A stretch of DNA of 64,000 bases from Guadua angustifolia (Eukaryota; Streptophyta; Magnoliopsida; Poales; Poaceae), in NCBI GenBank assembly GCA_036346375.1, contig CM070508.1, forward strand, positions 41,250,862 through 41,314,861, in the 5' to 3' direction. The stretch's first letter is position 1. The number at the start of each line of letters is the position of its first letter. Below the pieces are notes generated by a model that did not search any database, was not told where the DNA came from, and saw only the letters and a list, made by a program, of their open reading frames with translations. The position numbers and the translations under genes are program-made. This document shows, piece by piece, positions 22,809 to 35,171 of this stretch.

Positions 22809-24880
22809 TTGCTCTCATCGTATCGCTGTCATCGCATGGGTGCATGCAAGTGGAAGCCCTAATGTGATGTCCTTACCTTTTCTATCACCTTATTGTGATC
22901 TAACCCATCACGTTGAGTTCAGCCTCGTATTCCTGTCATCAGCACCTCGTCGTCGTCGAGTTCCGTCCCCGATGTAAGACTAACCTCCAGATCGAACCGT
23001 AGTGGATGTTGATCCCATCCGTTCTTGTCTTGTCCCTGAAAATCTAATATGCCATTAACCCAGAATTCATTCGTGGACTTGGTCGATAGACCATTAGCCA
23101 TATGTCATATTCTTGTGCCAGACCTAGCCTATCAGTCTATCTTCCTTTTGGTTGATTATGCCATTCAATCAACATAATAACTTCGAAAGAAATATTCTTC
23201 GGAATACTATTCCTTCTTTCCCAGTTATTAATCTTTCTCTTCGGTGTATTTTCCGAAAGCCGTTCTATTTTGTCTAATCATCGACCTAATCCATTCAAGT
23301 TCCTAATTTCATCTAAGCCGTTGTGCCCAATGCTATTCGTTTTTAATTTGGAGTTTACTTGATTTGCTTTTTGAGTTTTGTGGTATTTGTGCTTGTTTAT
23401 CGTTAGACGCGTTGCCGGAAGTCACTCGAAGGAGCTGAGGATCAAGCAAGCGGAGATTGAAGATCGAGAATCAAGGATCGAAGATAAAGAGTAAAGAATA
23501 ATATAAATTGCAAGGGCCAGGCAAGTTGTGCTTTGACCATATTGATCCCATGTTTTAAAATTACTTCGTTTGAAATTATTGCATGCTAGTTTGAAATAAA
23601 TTGATTTCAATTAATCTGGGATTAGATAATCAACCTACTTGTTATTGCCACCTTGTCTCTATTATTAGTATGCCATGATTCATTTGTCACCCTAGACTGT
23701 GGATTAATAGTTGGACATTAATAATTTGCCAACATGGGTTAATTAGACCGTATGTAGTGTGCTTAGCCCTGCCACGTAGATTTGTCATGATTTTAGAAAA
23801 TTAAAGTTAATAATGACTTAATGAGATATGGAACATGTTTTTGAGAATGAGACATGTGTTATTGAGTTGATGATGGCACGTGGTGCATGGTAAAGGACTG
23901 GGGTGGGAAAGTGATTTAGACTGAGGCAAGTGGCAAGATTGTTTCTGGTGGGCCAAGAGTGGCAACTGGGTGGTCGCATTTGGTTTTAAGATTGTTTCTA
24001 GTGGGCCAAGACTGGCAATTGGGCGGTCGCATTTGGTTTGGTGGGCCAAGAGTGGCAATTGGGCGGTCACATTTGGTTTTATGACATATTGATGTGATGA
24101 ACTTTTGGTTAGTCTTGCCTCGGTCAACAAAGGACTTAACCTTGCGAGCCTTTGACCTGAGTCATTCATACAACCACAAGTTCCGGAATGGAACGGACCT
24201 AGCTGAGTAAATTGTGAAATCTATTCTTCGGTACTGTCGTGGTGGAGTGAGTCCCGAATATGCGGGTAGTAAAACACACAGGCGCAAGAGGGGGGCCCTG
24301 GATGAGGTAACCAGTCCCACCAGTGTTGAAACCTTAGCGGGCAGTACTGGGTTTAGACGGATCTTTGGAAAGGCTTTGTTATGATCACTCATTCGCATAC
24401 TATTGTATGGCGATTCACGGCTGACGTGGTGAGTCAATTATATCTTGTGGGTAAAGTGTATAACCTCTGCAGAGTGTAAAAACTATTCGAATAGCCATGT
24501 CCACGGTATTGGACATTGCTCGGGATTCTGATCAAGGGTTAGATTTTGATAAAAATGAGGTTGGGAATGTGGACAATGTGATATGGAAATTGGTTAAGCA
24601 TGAGAAATGCTTTACTTGAGAATGATTACTGAAATTTATTATGAGTATTATTGTTTCTTGCTTTTCTATCTATTATGATTATTTGTGAATCTTTGCTTTA
24701 TTACAAAAGAACCCTTGACCATTCCTTTGGAATAAGCCATGCATGTAGTAATAGAATTGCATTACGTGCACGACTTGTTGAGTACGGTTGTGTACTCACC
24801 CTTGCTTTAACAAAACATCACCAGTTGAGGAGAAGTCTCTATCTTCGAAGAAGGGAGAAGTTCTGCAAGAAGGCTAATAT

Positions 24881-25534
24881 CTAGGAGTTGAACCTTGTCA
24901 AATGCCTGTTCTGCAAGAAGGTGAATCTCAAATGTTTGGCGTGCTCCTCATTCGACTTTGAGTAAACCAAGATATCATCGATGAATACGACTACAAATTT
25001 ATCCAAGTATTCCATAAAAACTTTGTTCATCAAGTTCATAAAATAGGCAGGTGCATTGGTCAGTCCGAAAGACATAACGGTGAACTCGTAGTGTCTATAT
25101 CTTGAAGAAAATGCAGTCTTGGGTATGTCCTCTGTCTTGATTTTCAATTGGTGGTATCCTGACCTAAGGTCGATCTTGGAGAATACTCCTGCTACTCTTA
25201 ATTGATCAAAAAGATCATCTATCCGGGGTAACGGGTATTTATTCTTTATCGTCACTTCGTTAAGCGCACGATAATCTACACACATCCGAAAGCTCCCATC
25301 CTTCTTCTTAACAAACAGAACCGGCGCTCCCCATGGTGACGAGCTCGGCCTGATGAATCCTTTTTCCAATAACTCCTCAATCTGTTTCTTCATCTCAACC
25401 AGCTCTTCGGTGGACATCCGATATGGTCTCTTTGCTATTGGTGCTGTTCCAGGTACTAGATCGATTACAAACTCTATGTCCCTGTCTGGTGGCATTCCTG
25501 GTAGTTCCTCGGGAAAAAACATCTGGGTACTCAC
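24881..25534 (-). pseudogene. Tekay RT, N-terminal two thirds
   Basis: The minus-strand frame is open for 217 codons. It starts within pol, after the protease, with MPPDRDIEFVIDLVPGTAPI. RT landmarks: WGAPVLFVKKKDGSFRMCVD at 69-86, the first catalytic Asp at 122 (FSKIDLRSGYHQ), MSFGLTNAPAYF at 154-165, and FIDD at 184-187 with YSKS. It degenerates after EEHAKHLR (residue 203) and stops at 24881, where the inner LTR begins. It would make cDNA, but the thumb and RNase H are absent. Confidence 0.9.
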
Positions 25535-25768
25535 TGGCTACTGGTACATCTCTTATATTGATGGTCTCTAGATTGTTTACTAACATCTGTCCTTCTCGAA
25601 CTGCCGTTGCTTGAAATTCCACTTTCCGATTATCCGGGCTTTCAACAGACACGACTCTTTGTCCACGATCTATCTGACCTTATGCTTAGTCAACAATCCA
25701 TTCGAGTGATAACATCCGGGGTTTGGGTATCTAATATAATAAGGTTATTTGGGAACTCTACCCTTTTA

Positions 25769-25963
25769 TTAATAGCTTAACCCCGAACATGCGACCTTAG
25801 AGCGGAGTTCTGATCCAGGGGATTGAACTAGAAGTGTACTTTTAAGGTTAACAATATCCAGATCATTTGTTACAGCAAAATCTCGAGAAACGAACGAATG
25901 TGAGGCTCCGAAATCGAATAACACTGTAGCTGACACTGAGTTGACAAGGAACTTACCGAGCAC
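25769..25963 (-). pseudogene. Tekay aspartic protease with altered active site
   Basis: The minus-strand segment LGKFLVNSVSATVLFDFGAS is the retropepsin active-site strand. The usual Asp-Ser/Thr-Gly reads Asp-Phe-Gly (25915-25907), and the Ser-to-Phe change fits a single C-to-T type mutation. HSFVSRDFA follows. It is in the same frame as the RT segment but separated by stops between 25768 and 25652. Confidence 0.8.
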
Positions 25964-26117
25964 AACGTCCGTGGCATTCTGGACTTCGTCTGCGGAAATG
26001 TGATTAATCCTGCCTCACGTGAATGCTTGGGTGTGGCTCCAGCTTGGGTAGATCCTCGGCTTCCTCCCTGGGCAGGAGTTTTAGTTGGCGTGTTCCCTAA
26101 GTTGAAACGCACTGGTG

Positions 26118-27134
26118 TCACCCCTCCCTTCTTTGGGCACACATTGGCAAAATGCCCAGCCTCATTGCAATTGTAGCAGCGTCTTCACGACATCTCTTTG
26201 GTTCCCTCCGTTCGATTAACGATCTGTTGGAGTCAGGGGTTTGTCTGCTTGGTCTCGGCATCGGCGGTGGTGTCCTGACACTGTTTCCCTGCTGAAATCT
26301 GGAGAATTGTTGAGGTATCAACCTTGGTTTCTGATGACCTTGACGTCCTCCTTGTTGTGCCATGCGGCATTTGCGATTATCATCCAGTTCCTTGCGCTTG
26401 TCTTCCAGTATGAGCGCCTTATTAACTAGCTCTTGAAAATCAGGAAAGGTGTGGGTAATCAACCCCACCTGTAAACCAGTGTTGAGTCCCTTCATAAAGC
26501 GGGACTGCCTAGCCTTGTCCGTTGCCACGTCCTCTGGGGCGTAACGCGCAAGTTGAGTGAACTTATTTAAATAATCAGCCACGGATTGACCTCCTTGTTT
26601 CAGCATTCTAAATTCTTCCTTCTTTAGTTCCATGATACCTTCTGGTACGTGATATTGACGAAATGCTATGGTGAACTCTTCCCAGGTGATCTCTTGTGGG
26701 TTCTCCTGCGATGCGCAGTAGTTTTCCCACCACTCAGCTGCTGTTCCTTCTAGCTGATGGGAGGCATAAAGCACTCTTTCATTTCCAACGCATTGCGTTA
26801 TATGCAGTTTCCTCTCTATGGTCCTCAACCATTCGTCTGCCTCTAGTGGACTGGCATTGCCTGAGAAAGTTGGCGGACGAGTCCTCATGAACTCGGATAG
26901 TCTCGAATAGGGACGTGGCCCATTGTTAACAGCTTGATTGTTGGTGGCTGCTTGGTTGTTGATTTGCTGTACAGTGGCCATCATTGTCTGCATCAATTGA
27001 GTTTGAGCTGCAAGGAAGGCTCCCAAATTCTGCATGTCAACCGGTGGAGCTGCCTGTGGTGGTGGTGTATTGCTCTGACTGCCTCCTTGACGTGAACCAC
27101 TGCCTTCGGCTCCGGTGTTGCGAGTATTCACCAT
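26118..27134 (-). pseudogene. Tekay gag
   Basis: The likely start is the Met of MVNTRNTGAEGSG at 27134; the open frame extends 16 codons upstream. A Gln/Asn-rich N-terminus is followed by the gag core (RTRPPTFSGNASPLEADEWL, EGTAAEWWENY, FRQYHVPEGIMELKKEEF), then a basic Gln-rich linker. A frameshift near 26185 throws the CCHC knuckle (CX2CX4HX4C at 26168-26127) into another frame, so the RNA-binding end is lost from this product. The protein would form the virus-like particle. Confidence 0.88.
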
Positions 27135-27458
27135 CTGCTGGTTGCTTTGACGGTTTAGAGATGAGAGGGAAGGAATAGGCAAGTGGAAGAACTTATGTGG
27201 GGAAACAGGTGTAACTTAAATCCTTAAACATTAATTCATGAATAATAGATAGGTATGGCTGATCACAAGGGCCTAGGGGCCATGCAATCACACCAACATT
27301 CACAACATCAAACAAAATAGTTCATTACAACAACCATGCGTATCTAAGTTCGAATTTTAAAGACGCGACTCGTAACAATTGAGTCTCACGCAAAATTTCC
27401 AACAACTAGTCGACCCAAAGATCTCAGTCTTCAATCCATCCTGGCTGCGGCTCGCCAA

Positions 27459-28160
27459 TCACGTACACTGGCGAGTGAGCTGGCATTGGGACAAACTGAT
27501 CCCCACCCTCCCACCGTCTTTGGGGCTCCATCTGGCGCCGGTCCGCCGCACAGCTCGCTCCTGCTCCTCTGGCTCCTCGTCGTCCTCGTCGTCAAGCTCC
27601 ATGACGGCCTCCGGCTCCCCGTGACCGTAGAAGGCCTCCTCCAGCTCGGCGATCCTCTGCACAGCGTGCATCCTGGTCTCTTGCAGGGCTATCTCGGTCT
27701 CCTCCAAGGTGCGGTACACTGACATCAGCTCCAGTGTAGCCACGTCCATGGCCTCCTCTTGAGCCGCGGCGAACCGGCCCAAGTGTACGACGGCAGCGTC
27801 GTCCTCCAGCTCTAAGCGCGCCTGGAGGGGTCCACCTGCGTGCGGGTGCACACGGAAAGCAGTGTCCCACAGCTCGAAGCCGTAATCACGGCTGATCTTG
27901 CGAAGTGCTAGCTGGGCGCACTCTTGAATGCCCGCCTCGTAGCTAGCTCGCTTCACCACGAGGTGGAGCGGACGACTGGCATGAGCATTTTCCCGCGCAT
28001 ACAGAGTGAAGGTAGTCTCCCAGCCGCGGTTGACTCCATTGACCACCCAGGTGTGGGACCGGTAGTGAGGGCGGTCAAAACCTCCAAGCACCTAGAGCAT
28101 CCTCCAAAGCTCCGCTGCGTATCCTCCGTGACGCTCGCCGAAAGAGCGAACCATCCTCAT
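27459..28160 (-). pseudogene. Extra ORF upstream of gag (ORF0 type)
   Basis: On the minus strand, ATG at 28160 begins MRMVRSFGERHGGY, with an in-frame TAG 23 codons in. The frame then stays open for 210 codons to 27459. The product has Trp/Tyr/Arg-rich first half blocks (SHTWVVNGVNRGWETTF), a helical Glu/Ala/Leu middle (TLEETEIALQETRMHAVQRI) and an acidic stretch (ELDDEDDEEPEEQERAV). It lies between the PBS and gag. As far as I recall, grass Tekay-lineage elements such as RIRE3 and RIRE8 have been reported to carry an extra ORF here. The function is unknown. Confidence 0.7.
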
Positions 28161-28359
28161 CTGCCAAATCCACGTGTCAGTACTAAAATTTTAAAAGAAC
28201 ACAAAAGTAATAGCAAATGCAGCATAGGTAGGAAGTAAGGAAGAAGAGATAAGTCAAGATCTCATTGATTTTTCTTGCCAAGTTTTTAATCTTTAGAAAT
28301 TAATTTTCATCCTTTCTAGAACGGCCAGTCTAACTAGGGTTAAATCCTACAGTCAGTAT

Positions 28360-28372
28360 GGCTCTGATACCA
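28360..28372 (-). other. Primer-binding site of the Tekay element
   Basis: The plus strand reads ggctctgatacca, so the minus strand is TGGTATCAGAGCC, 4 bp inside the 5' LTR (28377). It fixes the orientation and the 5' LTR boundary. Confidence 0.92.
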
Positions 28373-28376
28373 ACTC

Positions 28377-31300
28377 TGTCGGGATCCGAATTTGCAAATC
28401 CGGACCCTCTGTGTGTTTTGTACTAGTTCAAGATCACGCTAGTTGAGATACCACAATCACACACAGCGGAAATAATAAATAAGTACCTCAAACATAATTA
28501 TAACGAGTTACACGACCTTATGGTCACCTTACAATAATTCGTCACGCAGGATGATAAATAGCAACAGTAGCACAAGTTCAATAGCGGAAGCAAAAGTGCG
28601 ATAATGAAACCCTCGTAGCCACGAACCGACGAGGCTCAACCTAATCCTCCGGACCTTCGTTAAACTCCTCCTCCCATGCTGGTGTTGCTTCTTCTTCTGA
28701 GGTTTTTGTCGAAGCAAGGGTGAGTATACAACATACTCAACAAGTCATGCACTATGCAGTTATATTACTACATGCATGGCTTATTCCAAGGAAAAGGCTT
28801 AATGGTTGTTTTGCATGAAACAGCTTTTCTTTTAACAGATAGTCTTAACTAGATTAAAAGCAGTAAAACCATTACTATAATAATTAATTTCTCAATTTTT
28901 TCCAAGAGTTTGGCACACAGCCCCATGTTTGATTCATTAGTCTTTGGCACACAACCACCCATTCCACATTTTATTTTGAAAATCTAACCCTTGACTGTAA
29001 TCCCCGAGCAATGTCCATTACCGCGGACACGGCTATTCGAATAGATTTAACACACACTCTGCAGAGGCTGTACACTTTACCCACAGGATACAGTCGCTCA
29101 CCACACAGGTGATTGATTGCAACAAAGTCTTTCAGAGACTAACATTTAACCGATGAACCCTCGATGATTGCACTTCTAACACTTCCCTCACTCGGGCCGA
29201 AGTTTAGAACGGCGAATCTTGTTGAATGGGTACCAAGCCGTATACGTGCGCTTCCCCATACAACTACACTTGTGTGTAATTGTCGCCCCGAGGTATCATA
29301 GGAAAGAGGTTAGAGCCTTACTAAACTAAGTCTGTCCCATACCAGACAAGTGGTTGTACGAGTAACTCAGATCAAAGGCTCACAAGGTGAAGTCCTTAAC
29401 TGTTCCGGGCAAGACATCTATTTTATATTTCTCGGCACACAGGCTTTACAATCTTTAATACATCCCATTGCTACACAGGCCCACCTGGCACGAAGCCTTC
29501 TCGCCACTTGCCCCGATCCAAATCATTTCCCATCCCAGTTTGCAGTTATGCAACACATGCCAATGCCCACTTCATTGCATGAGTAGAACCACACAGGTCA
29601 CTACCCCCAATTCCATCTCATGACATCATCGCATTATTCCAAAATGCGTTCCATAATTGTTTAGTCAATATTATTTTGCAATTTGAAAGTCATTCAGCGC
29701 ATACAGCATACTAAGCAACTAGTCACGGTCTAGCCTCCCGTGTTGGCATTATTATAGCAACCAACGTAAATTAACATCTTAGGGTGACAAGGTTTTTAGG
29801 GCATAATAACAACATAATCAAGGTGGCATAAACAAGATTGGCATATTAGCTACCATACCCAATTTAATCAATGGTATTTTAAATAACATAGCATGCAATA
29901 TTTAAATCAATGTATATTTTGAAATCTCAGAACAAAATGATCAAAGCATGACTTACCTTCGAAAAGTAGTTGGTTCTGGTCTGAAACTTGCGATGGGTCT
30001 TCGAAATCTTCTCCGACGGTTTCCGGCAACTCGGGGTCTAATCGCAACACACAATCATACAATAAGTAGATAAACAGACAGCAACAGCAACTCTAAAACA
30101 AAATATAATTCACTAATAAATAGTTCACATTTTTACAAAATTTTAGGAACTGGAATCATGCAATTCCGAGTTAAAACGCAAAAGTTATAGCATTTATAAG
30201 TTTTGGAAAATCTAATAAAAGAAAAACCGAATTAATCCATTTATTTTTCTACTGGAAATCCTATTAAATCCCTCGGCTTGACACGTGTCGGCACCGGGGA
30301 CAGCCACGTCACCACGGACACTGACCGGTGGCCCTCGGATGACGTCATGCTGACGTCAGCACACCCGACAGTCATCACACTGACATGTGGGCCCGATGAA
30401 TAGTACTCAGTCCACTTAGCGGCTGACACGCGGCGCTCAACCAACGATCCACGCGGCTCCAAGATTTCCACCCGTTGGATCTTAATCCAACGGTCGGTCT
30501 TCGCACGGTCAACCTAAACACGCAGCAACATCTCACCCGAGCGTTCAAAATCCGACGGCTCGGATTTGGCCCGGCGAACGGCTTGACCTAGCGACGTGGA
30601 CGTCCCGACGAGGAACACCTGGTTGCATCCCGGCCGGATATCCTTGGATCGACGGCTACGGTTTCACGAGGCCAAGGCTACCGAACGGATACGTGGCAAG
30701 ATCTCGACCTTAGATCGAAGATCCAACGGCGGATGCTATCCGAGCGATGCATTGCTCTTCAAGCCTACGTGGCTTAATCCCGGCCGCATAGCAAGGATCG
30801 AACGGCCATTTTCAAGCGCTGCAACCACCGCTACGCGGATCCATTAGGGCGGTACGATTTAGATCTAACGGGCATTATCAACGCTACTACTACCGCTACG
30901 TGGCGTTATAGTGGCGGTTGGATCAAGGATCTACGGCCAGAAACTATCTACCCTATTTTGCTCTTTACGGAAAGAGGTGACATGGCGTTACCTGAGCCGA
31001 GCGATGGAGATTTGACGGCGGCGGTGAGCTGCGAGGCTTCGAAGAAGAGACGGCGGTGCTTGTCGTCGGACTTGGAGAAGATGAAGTGGTCTACGGCGAT
31101 TCTGGGCGTCTCCGGTCGGAAGAAGTGGCTCCGACGACGCGGTGTGACACGACGAACTCGGCGAAGGTCCTAGCTGCGGCGGAGAGTGGCGGACGACGGT
31201 AGAAACCAAGGAAAAGCCGAGGCGGCGGAAGTACCAACTTCGGCGAGCTACTAAGAGGGCTACGGGGTACGACAGGGTGCGAATGAACGGGCAAAAGGTG

Positions 31301-31959
31301 CGGAAGAGAGTGCTGCATGTAGAGGCCTATTTCTCCCACTCGGACAAGCTTCGGAATGCGCGCAAATCCCTGACATATCTTCGGTGGCCAACAGTCAACG
31401 GCGGCGCACAGTTTGCTCCCTCCCGATGCGGCGCGACCAGTCTACACCGTCCGATTGAAATCCAACGGCCCAGGGCGAGTACGGTTTGGCGATACGGCGC
31501 CACGTGGTGAAATCTTGGCGGCCAACTGCTGAGATCCAACGACCCACGCGATTTAAGCGACGCGGCCAAACCATGACCGTTCGATCAGAATCGCATAGCC
31601 CGGAGCGGGCTGCGCTAGGGTTTGGCTGGTGCGAGCACAGTGTTGGGCTCGGCCCAATACTGTAGCTAGCCCTTTTCCGGCTTTTAACATTTAAATTAAT
31701 TCTAAAAAATCAAAGTATTTATTTGGAGTACTAAAAATACCCGAAAAATTATGGAAAAATTCCAGAAAATATTTTAAGGCATTTAGAGCTTAAATAAAAT
31801 ATTTTTATTTATTTTTCATAATTACTTTTATATTATTTAATTATTCAATAGAAGGATAAATTTAAATTAAACTCAAATAAATCCAAATAAATCCCAAAAA
31901 TCTGCAAAAATTCAAATAACTCCAAAATTTTAATTTAGGTCAAATTTCGGGACGTTACA
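28377..31959 (-). repeat. Tekay 5' LTR (3,583 bp)
   Basis: It runs from TGTCGGGATCCG (left) to GGGACGTTACA (right, 31959), next to TSD CTAGG. It is longer than the 3' LTR because it keeps three blocks the other lost. The two are otherwise very similar by eye. The open frames at 30596-31569 occur on both strands in the GC-rich part and match those of the other LTR, so they are not genes. Confidence 0.93.
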
Positions 31960-31964
31960 CTAGG
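31960..31964 (+). other. Target-site duplication CTAGG, right
   Basis: It pairs with 15061-15065. Confidence 0.95.
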
Positions 31965-33290
31965 CTAGTTGCACAGGGTTTCACTCAGATTGAGGGTCTT
32001 GACTTTGAGAAGACCTTTGCCCCTGTAGCTAGATTTGATGCTATCCGGATTCTGCTTGCATTTTCTGCATCCAAGGGCTTCAAGCTTTATCAAATGAAGT
32101 GCATTCCTCAATGGCTATATTGAGAAGGAGGTTTATGTCAAGCAACCTCTAGGATTCGAGAACCCCAAATACCCGAACCATGTCTTCAATCTTTTCAAAG
32201 CTTTATATGGACTTAAGCAGGCTCCTAGAGCATGGTATGAGAGGCTTAAGTCCTATCTTCTTAGTCATGGTTTCAAAATGGGTATAGTAGACAAGACTCT
32301 GTTCATCAAACATCAGGATTCTCATTTTCTTCTCGTCCAGATTTATGTGGACGATATTATCTTTGGTGGCTCTTCTCATTCTCTTGTGTTTCAGTTTTCT
32401 GAGGTGATGAGCACGGAGTTTGAGATGAGTATGATGGGCGAGTTGAGCTACTTCCATGGTTTCCAATCAAACAGACTCGGGAGGGTATTTTACTGCACCA
32501 TGGGAAGTACACTCGGGACCTCCTAAGGCGGTTTGATATGTCTAAAGGGAAGCTAGTGATGACTCCAATGGCCACCACTACTGTTCTCGAGCCTGACGAG
32601 GATGGTGAGCCTGCTGATCAAAAGGAGTTTCAAAGCATGATTGGCTCCCTCTTGTATCTCTCTGCATCGAGGCCGGACATACATTTTGTCGTGTGTATGT
32701 GCACTCGATTTCAGGCCTCTCCTCGCGTTTCTCACTGTCAAGCGGTGAAGCGCATCTTTTAGTACCTTCGAGCTACTATTGATTATGGTATTTGGTAGTC
32801 TTCCTCCTCATGTCTGTCCCTTAGAGCCTTCTCAGATGCTGACTTTGTTGGCTGTAGGATAGATAGGAAGAACACTTCTGACACTTGCCAATTTATTGGC
32901 ACTTCTCTTATTTCTTGTTCATATAGGAAGCAGTCTGGAGTTACACAGTCCACCACTAAGGCCGAGTATGTTGTTGCAACCAGTTGTTGTAGCCAAGTGC
33001 TCTGGATGAGATCGACCTTGCGGGACTATGGGTTAGAGATAGAGAGTGTGCCACTTTTCTGTGACAACACTTCTGCTATTTTCATTGCTAAAAATCCAAT
33101 GTAGCATTTAAGGACCAAGCACATTGATGTTAGGTATCATTTTCTTAGAGACCATGTGGAGAAGGGAGACATAGTGCTTCAGTTTGTGGAGAGTGACTAC
33201 CAGATAACTGATATCTTTACCAAGCCTTTGGATAGCTCTAGGTTTGTGGCCTTGAGATGAGAGCTTGGTGTCGTGTGCCCTTACAGCTTA
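31965..33290 (+). pseudogene. Copia RT and RNase H, C-terminal part of SIRE copy 2
   Basis: It continues RT from the other side of the insertion: VAQGFTQIEGLDFEKTFAPV, then a frameshift near 32105, KALYGLKQAPRAWYERLKSY, and the catalytic IYVDDIIFGGSS (about 32340-32375). RNase H follows with KEFQSMIGSLLYLSASRPDI, AFSDADFVGC, TKAEYVVATSCC and LFCDNTSAIFIAKNP. Stops at 32760 and 33103 and further frame changes make it a pseudogene. The order PR-IN-RT-RH is that of Copia. Confidence 0.88.
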
Positions 33291-35160
33291 TTGTGAGGGG
33301 GAGCTGATTTGTATATTATGAATTATATATATTTCCTTCTAGTTTTTCCTTTTTTCTTGGTTGTTCTAGGTGCTTATGGGGTTATTCTCTAGAGTTCTGA
33401 GTTCACTTCACTTAGACTTCTGGCATGCTTTGCATGGACCTCTCATCTTGTGCTTTCGGTTGCTATCATGCGTAATTAGCTGTTTTCTCTTCTCGTTCCC
33501 TCACAGTCTTATAAGTCTAGCAGGTGTTGGGCCCCCTAGGTAAACAGGGTCTGTGTGCGCTCCTTAGTTTGGGATCTAGAGGCAGCTTCCCTATGTCAGT
33601 CATTTGGAAAGATGAGAGCGAGTCTGAGCCTTAGTGCTCTCTACTACCTTTTTTTATGCTCTATAGCCACCCGGTTTGCAATTTTCTCGACTTCCTCTTC
33701 TCATTCTTTGTTTTTGGTTTCGATTGAGTTTGTTGGGTTTTACTTGAGCTTAATTCTGCTAATAAGTCAATTTGAACCAAATTTGTGCTTAAAATTGATT
33801 TACGTGTTGAGGGGGAGTTTTGAGAATCTGCTTCATGCATTGCATTTAGACTTTGTTTTCTCTTTTATGAGCTTTGTCTATTATGCAAATGACTTATTCT
33901 TCATGCTATACCCCATGCTACATTATATGAAGAAAATTACTAACTTAGATATGTCCAAGTTCATGTATCTTGCTAAGCTTGTTAAAAAATTAAAAATTAA
34001 ACTTTAAAAGAAAAACTTGATGAAACATGTTTCTTTTACTTGTTAAGTTTCTTCTCTAGATGTATTTGCCATGATTTGTAAGATTTTGGAATTCTCTAGA
34101 GTCCCTATAGCAACTTAGGTGAAACTAGCTTGATCCATACCTAAGTCCTTCATTTGCTCATATGTGCTTAAAATGAAAAAAAAACAAGAAAAATTGACTC
34201 TTTTGTGGAAATTGTTCTCAACACTTTACATTCACGAGACTACTTTCCATTGCACTTTGGATGAACTTGGAATGTATCGTGTATGACTAAGACTATTCTC
34301 TTAAGAGTTCTTTTTGAGATAGTTGACGATGGCTTGAGTCAATCACTCTTGAAAAATGCAAATAATAAGAAAAAACATAAGTGAGTAAAGAATGCAAATA
34401 ATGTCAAACATTTGCACCCTGCTATGTCTTTTATGGTCTTAAAAGCAAAATATTGCATAAATTGAATTATGAGCTCAAAGGACCTCGTATGCACTTCTAG
34501 ATTTCCTAAAGTGTTAAGTAGGTTGAACTATAGGTTTTCCATTTGATTTTTTGAGTGGCTTTGCTTCTAGTTTTGAAACTAATGCTAAGTGTTGCGCATG
34601 TCAAATCTTGCTAAAAAAACAACATTTTCAAAACTAAGCTTACTAGCAAAGTGTGTCATTTGCACTTGGACATGTCTTGGTTAGGTCTTATTTATCATTA
34701 ATTAGCTTGGTGTCATATTTTGTCATTGGGGTCACTTGGATAATTTTCAAAGCTCTCTTAGGATGCATTTCATACATACATATATAAAGGGGGAGAAAAT
34801 GAAAAAAATGCCTTCTTGACGCCTATATTACCAAAAGGGGGAGAAAACATAGAACATGCATCATTAAAAGATAAAAATATGAATGCATCTTGGTTCTTAT
34901 GATCTTGGTAAAATTTGCTAAATCTAAAGATCATATTCTTGAGTTTTTCATGAGATTTTATTGGATCTTTTAGAGCTTTTGTGAAAAACTTGCACATTCT
35001 TGAGTTTACCTCTAAAACTTTAAAACCCTTCTCGTCAACTTGGTCATGTCCTCATTTTCTGTTTCTTGGACCAAGATTGGCTTTGCATTAAAATCGCACT
35101 CTTCTTTCTCTCTCAAACTCAAATTTTATGCCTTTTCGGGTATTTGCCAATATACTTTTC
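33291..35160 (+). other. SIRE 3' untranslated zone with repeated purine tracts
   Basis: There is no recognisable gene. It is AT-rich. Five tracts of the form (a)nGGGGGAG occur: 33295-33303, 33809-33816, 34786-34798, 34834-34846 and the true PPT at 35161-35170 next to the LTR. The open frame at 33555-34007 (Leu/Phe/Ser-rich, several hydrophobic stretches) is where some SIRE elements have an env-like ORF, but I see nothing that identifies it as one. Confidence 0.55.
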
Positions 35161-35171
35161 AAGGGGGAGAT

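Larger units (their letters stand above)
20108..24880 (+). mobile_element. Tekay-type LTR (solo or 3'-truncated), opposite strand
   Basis: It starts TGTAACATCCCAAAATTTGG directly after the RNase H codons of the host element. It has the general LTR plan seen elsewhere: AT-rich U3, then segments that match the host LTRs (tccctaccagac-type block near 24130 in complement, ggaataagccatgcatgtag at 24729, cttgttgagta...gtactcaccctt at 24774-24802). The last about 250 bp of a normal U5 are missing, and the right boundary near 24880 has no clean CA. No coding sequence lies within. The RT end and most of RNase H of the host are missing at this place. Confidence 0.7.
15066..31959 (-). mobile_element. 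Tekay/Del chromovirus, complete with two LTRs and TSD
   Basis: The element is on the minus strand. Its 5' LTR is 28377-31959, the PBS is at 28360-28372, then come ORF0, gag, protease, RT, RNase H, integrase with chromodomain, PPT, and the 3' LTR at 15066-18313. The TSD is a perfect CTAGG. The ends are TGTAAC...CCGACA on the minus strand. A second Tekay-type LTR (20108-24880) replaces part of RT-RNase H. Stops and frameshifts in every ORF show that it is inactive. Several deletions separate its two LTRs, so it is not very recent. Confidence 0.95.

Noticed and set aside
27592..27870. Arg/Gly-rich minus-strand ORF
   Set aside because: Alternative frame of ORF0 in GC-rich DNA.
33555..34007. Possible env-like ORF of SIRE
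   Set aside because: Leu/Phe/Ser-rich, but I see no signal peptide, conserved block or matching frame in the neighbourhood. Kept as part of the untranslated zone.
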